A stretch of DNA of 64,000 bases from Hyphomicrobiales bacterium (GTDB taxonomy: Bacteria > Pseudomonadota > Alphaproteobacteria > Rhizobiales > JACESI01). Within the stretch, counting starts at the first letter, position 1. Every line of letters begins with the position of its first letter. The DNA lies in NCBI GenBank assembly GCA_013911885.1, contig JACESI010000001.1:306966-370965 (forward strand). The letters are read 5' to 3'. A program made the translations under genes and the position numbers. The notes beneath the pieces are model-generated. The model was not told where the DNA came from. It ran no database searches and saw only the letters and a program-made list of their open reading frames with translations. Below are positions 56,934 through 64,000 of this stretch, piece after piece.

Positions 56934-57448
56934 TGCTGACGCTGGTTCTTGGCGGTGCCCGCTCCGGCAAAAGCCGCTTTGCCGAGGCGCGGGCGGATCA
57001 TTGGCGCAAGACCAATGCCGGCGAGCGGCTCTATATCGCCACCGCGCAGGCCTTTGATGCCGAGATGCACGAGCGGATCACGATCCATCAGCGCCAGCGC
57101 GGTGCGGATTGGCGCACGATCGAAGCGCCCCTCGATCTGCCGAAGCGGCTGATGGAGACCGCCCTCGCGGAGCGCTTTATCCTGGTCGACTGCATCACGC
57201 TCTGGCTTTCAAACCTTCTGCTTGCCGATGCTGATATTGACGCAGCACTCAGCCGTCTTGAAGACGTGCTAAGCAGCGTCGCGGGTGAAATCGTCATGGT
57301 GAGCAATGAAGTCGGCCTCGGCATCGTACCGGACAATGCGCTCGCCCGGCATTTTCGCGATATTCAGGGAACCGCCAATCAGCGCCTTGCCGCGCGTGCG
57401 GCACACGTCTTTCTGATCACGGCGGGTCTTCCGCTGACCTTGAAATGA
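56933..57448 (+). CDS. cobU: Bifunctional adenosylcobinamide kinase/guanylyltransferase CobU (CobP)
   Basis: CobU phosphorylates adenosylcobinamide and adds GMP in the nucleotide-loop assembly of vitamin B12. The 171-aa protein starts with the P-loop GGARSGKSRFAE. It has HQRQRGADWRTIEAP with the guanylylated histidine region, VDCITLWLSNLL, VSNEVGLGIVP and a C-terminal ITAGLPLTLK. The ATG at 56933 shares bases with the DUF1636 stop; GTG 56930 is also possible. It abuts, tail to tail without a gap, the bioC gene on the other strand. Confidence 0.95.
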   Translation: MLTLVLGGARSGKSRFAEARADHWRKTNAGERLYIATAQAFDAEMHERITIHQRQRGADWRTIEAPLDLPKRLMETALAERFILVDCITLWLSNLLLADADIDAALSRLEDVLSSVAGEIVMVSNEVGLGIVPDNALARHFRDIQGTANQRLAARAAHVFLITAGLPLTLK

Positions 57449-58234
57449 TCAGTTTTTCCGGCGCGCGATCAGAAGCACCGGATCATAGGTGAGCCGCACG
57501 CCTTGTGCGTCCGAGAAGCGGTCTCGGTACTCTGCCTCAAAAGCGGCATAGGCGCTTCGGCTCCAGGGCGTTCCGGCCCCGGCATTGACGCCTGTGCGAC
57601 GCAAATGGACAAGGAGCGCCCGGACGGTCGGAAAATGCACCACCCGTTCAGCCTGCTCGATTGCCACAAGGTCAAGCGTCGATGGCAGCAAGTCGCGCCA
57701 TTCCGAACGGTCCTTGTAGCTCACCGCGCCGGCAGTTGAGCCCATAGCGGTGAGTTCATGAAAATGTTGCCGCCCGAAGCCGCTGAGCGCGAGCATCCCG
57801 CCGGGGGCGAGGGCATCGCTGAGGCGCTGAAGGAGCGGCGGCAGATCGGCGATCCACTGAACCGTCGATGCCGCCGCCACGAGATCGAACGGGCCGTCGG
57901 GGATATTGTCCTGAACCGGACCCGCGATAAAACGCCAGTTGGTTTCGGTTTCAGCAAGAATCGAAGCAATCAGCGGTGCGCTCCCGGCGACCAGATCATT
58001 GGCGACATAGTGGCCAATCGCGAAGTTTCGAACAAGGTGCCTTGTGAGAAAACCCGTGCTGCACCCAAACTCGAACACGCATCCAAAGCCAGCCGGTTCT
58101 TTCCGATGAGCGTTGAGGAGATGCGCAAGGCGTTCGGCGATCTCGGCCTGAACAAAGGCGCTTTGATGATAGTCCGAAAGGCTGCGGCCAAAGCTCTGGC
58201 GCACTCTTTCCGGCAGACTGATAAGATCGTTCAT
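57449..58234 (-). CDS. bioC: Malonyl-ACP O-methyltransferase BioC
   Basis: BioC methylates malonyl-ACP to start pimeloyl chain synthesis for biotin. The 261-aa SAM-dependent methyltransferase shows VRQSFGRSLSDYHQSAFVQAEIAERL (typical BioC N-terminus), the SAM motif VFEFGCSTGFLT, FDLVAAASTVQWI and LAPGGMLALSGFG. The start at 58234 (MNDLISLPERV) overlaps the bioG stop by 4 bases; the frame is open further upstream inside bioG. It is the last gene of the bio operon and pairs with bioG, which removes the methyl ester later. Confidence 0.88.
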   Translation of the reverse strand: MNDLISLPERVRQSFGRSLSDYHQSAFVQAEIAERLAHLLNAHRKEPAGFGCVFEFGCSTGFLTRHLVRNFAIGHYVANDLVAGSAPLIASILAETETNWRFIAGPVQDNIPDGPFDLVAAASTVQWIADLPPLLQRLSDALAPGGMLALSGFGRQHFHELTAMGSTAGAVSYKDRSEWRDLLPSTLDLVAIEQAERVVHFPTVRALLVHLRRTGVNAGAGTPWSRSAYAAFEAEYRDRFSDAQGVRLTYDPVLLIARRKN

Positions 58235-58857
58235 GCGAGCACCGCGTCCCAATTCGCAAATTGGTCAAAGCAGGCATGCGGTGCCTCGATCAGCCGCACC
58301 GGCATGGGGCGCCCCGCAAAGGCGTGCTGAAGGGATGCCAGGGGAAAAATCCGGTCCTGCCGCGCGAGCAGGACGCTATCCCAGCGCCAGAGCGGCGCAC
58401 CCCCGCGCTCGCGAACGGCGATAAGTTCCTCCCGGCGCGCTGCAATGTCGATTGCCTGCGCGGCCACGCGCTTGTTGTGGCAGCGCATCAGAAAACCCTG
58501 ATAGGACGTCTCGGAAAGGGTCTCCACGGTCTTTTCAAAAATCGCGGTCGGAATGCCGCGTAAATCGTCAACCGGCGTCTCGCTCCCGGCAATGGCAATG
58601 GTCCGCTCGAAGATGGCGGGCCGCATCGACTGCCAGTGCGCAAAAGCCGCAACCCCGAAGGACCAGGCGACCAGCGCCCGCGTCTCATAGTTGGACAAAT
58701 CAGGCAATTCTCCGTTGAGCGTCCGGTAGTCTGACACGAAGAGTACATCCTGTTCACCCGCGAGCGTGGAAAAGACGTCCGGTCCGATTGCCCAGCCGCC
58801 GAATATGACGACCACGCAGCGGGCGCGTCCGCTTCTGCGAAGCCAGATCACATCCAT
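58231..58857 (-). CDS. bioG: Pimeloyl-ACP methyl ester esterase BioG
   Basis: This is a 208-aa alpha/beta hydrolase of the BioG (DUF452) type, which frees pimeloyl-ACP from its methyl ester. Features are FGGWAIGPDVF (oxyanion side), the nucleophile Ser66 in AWSFGVAAFA, Asp in LLARQDRIFP and His in APHACFDQF. It overlaps bioC by 4 bases. A 161-base gap separates it from bioA upstream, so bioGC could have some independent expression. Placement with bioC gives the complete BioC/BioG entry route. Confidence 0.87.
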   Translation of the reverse strand: MDVIWLRRSGRARCVVVIFGGWAIGPDVFSTLAGEQDVLFVSDYRTLNGELPDLSNYETRALVAWSFGVAAFAHWQSMRPAIFERTIAIAGSETPVDDLRGIPTAIFEKTVETLSETSYQGFLMRCHNKRVAAQAIDIAARREELIAVRERGGAPLWRWDSVLLARQDRIFPLASLQHAFAGRPMPVRLIEAPHACFDQFANWDAVLA

Positions 58858-59018
58858 GCCGCCCGCCTTTGCTGGGGTGGTTTAAAGGCCGTTCTTGTGC
58901 CTTGCGGTGGGTTATCTGTTGCGGGTTCAATGGCGGGCAAAGCGGTTTCCTGCTTCCGGGCTCATGCAATAAGGCTGAATTAGAACAATTGGAACCGAAG
59001 GGCCAGATAAACTGCGTC

Positions 59019-60323
59019 TCAGAGCACGGCTGCGAGATGGCACATCGCAGCGGAAATGCGCGCAAGATCAATGGCACCGGTGATATAGGGCGGCATGGTG
59101 TAGATATTGTGGCCGAAGGGACGCAGCCACACGCCGAGCGTGCGGCTAAGCGCGTGCGCCGCATCAGCACTCACGGGATGGTCCATCTCGATCACGCCGA
59201 TGGCTCCCAGAACCCGCACATCCCGGACATGATCGAGACCGCGCGCGGGCGCCAGTCCTGCGATCAGGCCGGCTTCAATCCCGCGAACCCTGGTCTGCCA
59301 GTCGTCGTTGATCAGAAGATCAAGGCTTGCCGAGGCGCAGGCGCAGGCAAGCGGATTTGCCATGAAGGTCGGCCCATGCATGAAGACCCCCGGTTCGCTC
59401 TGGCCAATGCCCACGGCAACCCTGTCAGTCGCAAGCGTCGCCGCAAACGACATCATGCCCCCGGTAATCGCCTTGCCGAGGCAGATAATATCCGGTTCAA
59501 TTGCGGTGTGCTCGGTCGCAAAGAGCCTGCCGGTGCGACCGAAGCCGGTCGCAATCTCATCGAAAATCAGCAATAAGCCATAGGTATCGCAAAGCGCGCG
59601 CGCGGCGTCGAGATAGCGCGGATGATAAAAATACATGCCGCCCGCCCCCTGCACGACGGGTTCAAGGATCAATCCGGCAAGCGCGTTTTGATTGTCGCTC
59701 AGGATGCGCTCAAGCCCGGCAAGACCGTTTGCATCCGGATCGTCGGACCAGGCATCGCGAAAGCTGATCGGCGGCTTTTCGGCAAAATGCTGGATGCCGA
59801 GCGCACCCTTGAAGAGATGGTGCATGCCCGTAACAGGGTCACAGACGCTCATCGCCTTCCAGGTGTCGCCATGATAGCCCCCGCGCACCGTCGCAAAATG
59901 GGTTTTACCAGAATTTCCGATCGCTTGCTGGTATTGCACGGCCATTTTCATCGCAACTTCGACGGCCACAGAACCGCTGTCGCAATAGAAAATCCGCCGC
60001 ATCGAGGAAGGCGCGACAGCGAGGAGCTTGCGGCCGAACTCTATAGCTGGATCATGGGTCAGGCCGCCAAACATGACATGGGCCATTTGGTCGATCTGCG
60101 CATGCATTGCCGCGCGCAGGGCGGGATGGCCATAGCCATGCACGGCGCACCACCAGGATGACATGGCGTCGATCAGTTCCGTTCCATCGGCAAGCGTCAG
60201 GCGAACACCATCCGCCCGCGCGACACGGTGGGTCAGTCCCGGCGCGGTCACATTCGAATAGGGGTGCCAAAGGTGCTCCGCATCGAAGGCTTCTGGCGTC
60301 AGATTGGAATCAAGTTGTGTCAT
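59019..60323 (-). CDS. bioA: Adenosylmethionine-8-amino-7-oxononanoate aminotransferase BioA
   Basis: BioA converts 8-amino-7-oxononanoate (KAPA) to diaminopelargonate with S-adenosylmethionine as amino donor. The 434-aa class III aminotransferase shows HLWHPYSNVT, SSWWCAVHGYGHPA, YCDSGSVAVEVAMKMA, RGGYHGDTWKAMSVCDP, IFDEIATGFGRTG and the PLP lysine in CLGKAITGG. The start overlaps bioD by 4 bases. It is the fourth gene of bioBFDAGC. Confidence 0.96.
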   Translation of the reverse strand: MTQLDSNLTPEAFDAEHLWHPYSNVTAPGLTHRVARADGVRLTLADGTELIDAMSSWWCAVHGYGHPALRAAMHAQIDQMAHVMFGGLTHDPAIEFGRKLLAVAPSSMRRIFYCDSGSVAVEVAMKMAVQYQQAIGNSGKTHFATVRGGYHGDTWKAMSVCDPVTGMHHLFKGALGIQHFAEKPPISFRDAWSDDPDANGLAGLERILSDNQNALAGLILEPVVQGAGGMYFYHPRYLDAARALCDTYGLLLIFDEIATGFGRTGRLFATEHTAIEPDIICLGKAITGGMMSFAATLATDRVAVGIGQSEPGVFMHGPTFMANPLACACASASLDLLINDDWQTRVRGIEAGLIAGLAPARGLDHVRDVRVLGAIGVIEMDHPVSADAAHALSRTLGVWLRPFGHNIYTMPPYITGAIDLARISAAMCHLAAVL

Positions 60324-60964
60324 CCGGCTTTCTGGCCCGGCTCTAAGGCACTGAATTGCTCAAGCCCGAATCCTTCGCAAAATGCCGCTGATAAGGCAAC
60401 CCGGCTCAGCACGGGGAGAATGGGCAGGCGGCCGAGCCGCTTTACCTTTCCGAATTCGCAGATGGTTGCCTCAACCGCTGGCGCTGCCTCACCCAGAAAT
60501 GCAATGCCGTGGATCGGTGCGCCGCGCGTGCGCAGGGCCTCAATCGCGGTCAGCGAATGGTTGATCGTGCCGAGCCGGGTTCGGGCGCACAGAATGACGG
60601 GCGCCTGCCAGCGCGCGAACAGATCAGCATAAAGGATACGCCTGTTGAGCGGCACCAGAACGCCGCCCGCGCCCTCGACAATCAGCGCGCCTTCCACAAT
60701 CGGCAGCGTGAGCCGCGCGGTATCGATCTCAATGCCCTCGGCTTCGGCGGCAAGATGCGGCGACGCCGGAAGTGCAAGCCGGTAAGCCTCAGGAAGAACC
60801 GGGCGAGCGGAAAGCCGGACCACCGTCTCGCTGTCTGTTTCATCGTCGAGCCCGGCCTGAACCGGTTTCCAGTAAGTCCCCTTGAGAGCGGTGACGAGGG
60901 CTGTGGCAAAGACGGTCTTGCCAAGGCCCGTGTCGGTGCCGGTGATGACGAAGGTCTGGCTCAA
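60320..60964 (-). CDS. bioD: Dethiobiotin synthetase BioD
   Basis: BioD closes the ureido ring of dethiobiotin using ATP and CO2. The 214-aa protein has the P-loop GTDTGLGKTVFATAL, the substrate lysine in YWKPVQAG, the VEGAGGVLVPLN block and RTRLGTINHSLT. It overlaps bioF upstream and bioA downstream by 4 bases each. Confidence 0.96.
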   Translation of the reverse strand: MSQTFVITGTDTGLGKTVFATALVTALKGTYWKPVQAGLDDETDSETVVRLSARPVLPEAYRLALPASPHLAAEAEGIEIDTARLTLPIVEGALIVEGAGGVLVPLNRRILYADLFARWQAPVILCARTRLGTINHSLTAIEALRTRGAPIHGIAFLGEAAPAVEATICEFGKVKRLGRLPILPVLSRVALSAAFCEGFGLEQFSALEPGQKAG

Positions 60965-62109
60965 ACCGCGCCCCCCTCTGCCAGCAGGCGGGCGCTCGCA
61001 ATCTCATCAAACAGCGCTGTGACATTCTGCCTGGTGACATTGAGTGTCACCGATACACGCAGCCGCGATGTCCCGCGCGGCACCGTGGGCGGTCTTATGC
61101 CGCGAATATCAAAACCCTGATCCTGCAGCCGGGCTGCGAGCGCCATCGTTGCCTTGTCTTCCCCGATGATGACCGGGATGATCTGGGATCGAAGCCCCAC
61201 CAATCCGAGCGTCCTTTGCGCCTCCTCGTGGGCATGATCGATCAGCGCCAGAAGGTCCTGCTGCCGCTCGGGCGTTTCTTCAAGGGAGCGAAGAGCGGCG
61301 CGCACCAGCGCGGCATTGAATGGCGAGGGGGCGGTCGCGTAGATGAAGCTTCGCGCCTTGTTGATGAGTGTTTCAATCAGCGCCGCCGGGCCGCAGATAA
61401 GCGCGCCCGATGCCCCGAGCGCCTTGCCGCAGGTATGCAGCGTGACAATGTTCTCCTGTGTCGCAACCGCGTGCATAAGCCCGCGCCCTCTCATACCGAA
61501 GACGCCGGTCGCATGAGCCTCGTCGACCACGAGCATCGCATCATGACGCTTCGCGAGCGCGACGAGATCCGGCACCGGGGCCTGATCGCCATCCATGCTG
61601 TAGACACCTTCAACCGCAATCCAGACCATGCCGGTGCCGCCATCAGTGCGCCAGCGGGTGATTTTGTCTTCGGCGTCATTGATGTCATTGTGGCGAAACG
61701 ACTGGTTTGCCGCCCGCCCGAGCCGCATCCCGTCATGGGCGCTCGCATGGATCAGGTCATCGAAAAGAACGAGGTCGCCGGGGCGCGGCAGTGCGCTGAA
61801 AATCGCATTGTTGGCGGTGAAGCCGCCACCCATGAAGAGCGCGCGTTCGCTGCCATAGAAGAGGGCGGCCTCTTCCTCCAGACATTCATGTTCGCTTTCA
61901 TTGCCGCGCAGCAGCCGCGAGCCGCCCGCGCCAAGCGGCACGCCGCGCGCAAGGGCTTCCTCCGCTGCCCGCCGCAACATCGGCGAGGCGGCAAGGCCGA
62001 GATAATCATTGGAGGCAAAATCAAGCCCGGCGCGGGGTTGCAGAGATCGGTAGCGGCCCCGCGCTTTCAGGGCATCGAGCGCATTCTGGAAGCCTTGAAG
62101 ATCGCTCAT
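60961..62109 (-). CDS. bioF: 8-amino-7-oxononanoate synthase BioF
   Basis: BioF condenses pimeloyl-ACP (or CoA) with alanine to give KAPA. This 382-aa alpha-oxoamine synthase shows [56 protein letters not shown] and the PLP lysine in [13 protein letters not shown]. It overlaps bioB and bioD by 4 bases. In this operon its acyl donor would come from BioC/BioG with fatty acid synthase. Confidence 0.95.
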   Translation of the reverse strand: MSDLQGFQNALDALKARGRYRSLQPRAGLDFASNDYLGLAASPMLRRAAEEALARGVPLGAGGSRLLRGNESEHECLEEEAALFYGSERALFMGGGFTANNAIFSALPRPGDLVLFDDLIHASAHDGMRLGRAANQSFRHNDINDAEDKITRWRTDGGTGMVWIAVEGVYSMDGDQAPVPDLVALAKRHDAMLVVDEAHATGVFGMRGRGLMHAVATQENIVTLHTCGKALGASGALICGPAALIETLINKARSFIYATAPSPFNAALVRAALRSLEETPERQQDLLALIDHAHEEAQRTLGLVGLRSQIIPVIIGEDKATMALAARLQDQGFDIRGIRPPTVPRGTSRLRVSVTLNVTRQNVTALFDEIASARLLAEGGAV

Positions 62110-63095
62110 CGCGGCGTGTCGGAACGCCCATCTGACCCCAACGGCATTGCCTCAAGGCCGAGGCGGGCGAAGAGGGCGGCGTCCTGATCCTCCTCCGGGT
62201 TGCCGGCGGTGAGCAGCCGATCCCCGACGAAAATCGAGTTTGCACCTGCAAAGAAGCACATGGCCTGCAATTCATCGCTCATGTCGCTGCGGCCTGCCGA
62301 CAGGCGCACATGGGATTTGGGCATCAGGATGCGGGCAAGCGCAATCGTGCGGACGAATTCGATCGGATCAAGCGGAGCCACCTCGGCAAGCGGTGTGTCC
62401 GCGATCGGGATCAGCATATTGATCGGCACGCTTTCGGGATGCTGTTTCAGCGTCGCAAGGGTGAGCAGCATATCGACCCGGTCCATCTGCTTTTCGCCCA
62501 TGCCGACAATTCCGCCCGCGCAGACCTTGATCCCGGCTTCGCGCACGCGGTTCAGCGTTTCGATCCGGTCAGCAAAGCTGCGTGTGGTGATAATCTCGGA
62601 ATAATAGCGCTCGGAGGTGTCGATGTTGTGGTTGTAATAATCAAGCCCGGCCTCCCTGAGGCGGATCACCTGTTCATCATCGAGCATGCCGAGGGTCATG
62701 CAGGTTTCCAACCCCATTGCCTTCACGCCCCCGACCATGGCTTCAAGGACTGTCATGTCCCGGTCCTTCGGTGATCGCCATGCCGCCCCCATGCAATAGC
62801 GTGTCGCGCCGGCAGCTTTCGCCTTTCGCGCCTCGGTCAAAACTTTTTCGACTTCCATCAGTTTCGAGGCAGGCAACGTCGCGCCGTTTTTCGCTGATTG
62901 GCTGCAATAGGCGCAATCCTCGGCGCAGCCGCCTGTCTTGATCGAGAGCAGCTTGCTGCGTTGCACCTGATTCGGATCGAAGAATTTGCGGTGCATACTG
63001 TGTGCCTGGAATAGCAGGTCATTGAAGGGCTGCGTGTAGATCACGTCCGCCTCTTCGCGGGTCCAGTCGGTTCGTATGGTGACGGTGTCGAGCAC
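62106..63095 (-). CDS. bioB: Biotin synthase BioB
   Basis: BioB is the radical-SAM enzyme that inserts sulfur into dethiobiotin. The 329-aa protein has the radical-SAM triad [20 protein letters not shown], the further cysteines for the [2Fe-2S] cluster ([16 protein letters not shown]-type segment [13 protein letters not shown]), [12 protein letters not shown] and [10 protein letters not shown]. It is the first gene of bioBFDAGC. The 89-base spacer upstream separates it from cobD on the same strand; I found no BioR-type TTATCTATAA box there. Confidence 0.96.
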   Translation of the reverse strand: MLDTVTIRTDWTREEADVIYTQPFNDLLFQAHSMHRKFFDPNQVQRSKLLSIKTGGCAEDCAYCSQSAKNGATLPASKLMEVEKVLTEARKAKAAGATRYCMGAAWRSPKDRDMTVLEAMVGGVKAMGLETCMTLGMLDDEQVIRLREAGLDYYNHNIDTSERYYSEIITTRSFADRIETLNRVREAGIKVCAGGIVGMGEKQMDRVDMLLTLATLKQHPESVPINMLIPIADTPLAEVAPLDPIEFVRTIALARILMPKSHVRLSAGRSDMSDELQAMCFFAGANSIFVGDRLLTAGNPEEDQDAALFARLGLEAMPLGSDGRSDTPR

Positions 63096-63184
63096 GGCGA
63101 AATTCCCTATGATCCTTGCATTTCAGGCTTGTTTACCGGGTTTTGGGCGGAGTGAACAGATCAAACCGGCAGATAATCACCATG

Positions 63185-64000
63185 TCAAAAAGTTTGACTG
63201 AGGAAAATAAATGTCACAGCGGTGAGGATCAGCGCCGTGAGGCTGAGGCTGCGGCTGTAAAGGGCAAGAGCCGTGGCGATATCCGCGCCGGTAAGGGTGG
63301 CCCGCCCGCGCCCCATCGTCGCAAGATCGACCCGCCTGTTGTCATAGGTTCGCGGCCCGCCAAGCCTGAGGCCGAGCGCCCCGGCAAGGGCCGCCTCCGG
63401 CCAGCCCGCATTGGGCGAGACGTGGTGGTCTGCGTCTCTCAGCATCGCTCTCAAGGCGGCTTTGCCGCTCCATTTCCGGCTGAAAAAGGCGACGATCGCA
63501 AAAAGACCGCCGGTCATGCGGGAGGTCGGATAATTTGCGATATCATCGAGCTTCGCCGCGGCAAATCCGAAAGCGCGATATTTTTCCGATTTGTGGCCGA
63601 TCATGCTGTCAGCCGTATTCACCGCCTTGTAAAGGGCTGCACCCGGCAGGCCAAAAAGGGCAAGATAGAACAACGGGGCAATCACCCCGTCTGCGGTGTT
63701 CTCGGCAAGACTTTCGACGGCGGCCTTCGCGATTTCGCTCTCATTCAGCGTTGCCGGATCGCGCCCGACGATTTTTGATACCGCAAGCCGTCCGGCCTCA
63801 AGGCCCTGTGTCAGCCCCTCCGCCACCGCGCGGACATGGCTGCCAAGGGATTTCTGCGCAATCAGGCTGGTCGCAAGCAGCGCCTCGATTAAGAGGCCGC
63901 CCGGCAGCGCCCGCAGCGCGCCGCTCACGAGACCAGAAAAGATGAGCGTTGCGAGCAGGAGCGCGAAAAGCGCGAAAGCCCCGTTGAGGCGGCGCCATTC
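63185..64000 (-). CDS. cobD: Adenosylcobinamide-phosphate synthase CobD (CbiB), truncated by window end
   Basis: The frame stays open to the last base of the window, so the N-terminus is missing; 271 residues are visible. This membrane protein attaches the aminopropanol arm to adenosylcobyric acid. Seen are KAAVESLAENTADGVIAPLFYLALFGLPGAALYKAVNTADSMIGHKS, the family hallmark, plus RMTGGLFAIVAFF and NAGWPEAALAGALGLRLGGP, with hydrophobic helices at both ends. An internal GTG at 63928 is not the start because upstream codons (RRLNGAFALFALLLATLIFSG) continue the family pattern. It adds to the nearby cobU as a second B12 gene flanking the biotin operon. Confidence 0.93.
   Translation of the reverse strand, partial: EWRRLNGAFALFALLLATLIFSGLVSGALRALPGGLLIEALLATSLIAQKSLGSHVRAVAEGLTQGLEAGRLAVSKIVGRDPATLNESEIAKAAVESLAENTADGVIAPLFYLALFGLPGAALYKAVNTADSMIGHKSEKYRAFGFAAAKLDDIANYPTSRMTGGLFAIVAFFSRKWSGKAALRAMLRDADHHVSPNAGWPEAALAGALGLRLGGPRTYDNRRVDLATMGRGRATLTGADIATALALYSRSLSLTALILTAVTFIFLSQTF

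Noticed and set aside
58861..58938. GCCCGCC/GGCGGGC inverted repeat between bioA and bioG as a terminator
   Set aside because: The loop is over 60 bases and no T-tract follows, so it does not look like an intrinsic terminator.
63096..63184. BioR operator upstream of bioB
   Set aside because: No TTATCTATAA-type palindrome found in the 89-base spacer.

Overview
This 64 kb window is a chromosomal segment of a GC-rich alphaproteobacterium. Most of it is packed into operons with ATGA or TGATG stop/start overlaps. FixL/FixJ, an FnrN/FixK-type regulator, a full ccoNOQPGHIS cluster, a PutR-type Lrp regulator and DUF6460/DUF1475/DUF1636 proteins suggest a member of the Hyphomicrobiales (Rhizobiales). 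A NavAb-like sodium channel and a SoeABC-type enzyme hint at a marine or saline relative, but the genus cannot be fixed from this sequence. I saw no rRNA, tRNA, transposase, phage gene or CRISPR array.

Layout. 0-8 kb: 3' end of an RNA helicase with a terminator, aceK, a pcaD-like hydrolase, and a soeABC operon (molybdopterin enzyme, FeS protein, membrane anchor). 8.1-8.5 kb: the only long gene-free spacer, AT-rich and full of dyads. 8.5-16.7 kb: fumC, putA with divergent putR, a FAA-family hydrolase, a LysR regulator and a TauE/SafE exporter. 16.7-21.5 kb: a six-gene minus-strand operon of a succinate dehydrogenase/fumarate reductase-like complex plus a two-subunit class I fumarase. 21.7-31.5 kb: fnrN, a hemerythrin-like gene, a perfect FNR/FixK box and ccoNOQPGHIS. 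31.4-33 kb: glpD.

33-42.4 kb: the four 'ligase-associated' DNA-repair genes (DEXH helicase, PdeM phosphoesterase, MBL-fold exonuclease, ATP-dependent ligase). They are interspersed with an RNase T2, an NTF2-like protein, a fluoroacetate-dehalogenase-like hydrolase and a voltage-gated sodium channel. 42.4-47.4 kb: DUF6460, histone-deacetylase family, MATE pump, pyrD, DUF952 and two small membrane or exported proteins. 47.5-52.5 kb: a CrbS/CrbR-like acetate-type two-component system and mscL. 52.6-56.5 kb: an aminotransferase, fixLJ and a CheY-like regulator. 56.5-64 kb: DUF1636-cobU, the biotin operon bioBFDAGC on the minus strand, and cobD running off the window end.

The strongest theme is oxygen-responsive respiration. 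Heme-PAS FixL and FixJ, FnrN, the FNR box and the high-affinity oxidase all lie in one window, together with a possible fumarate reductase lacking the flavin-linking histidine and a [4Fe-4S] fumarase. A second theme is sulfite handling (SoeABC and TauE). A recurring oddity is short tandem repeats (9-13 bp units) at gene boundaries: the soeA start, the lysR end, the ccoN leader, upstream of a small exported protein, and upstream of the aminotransferase.
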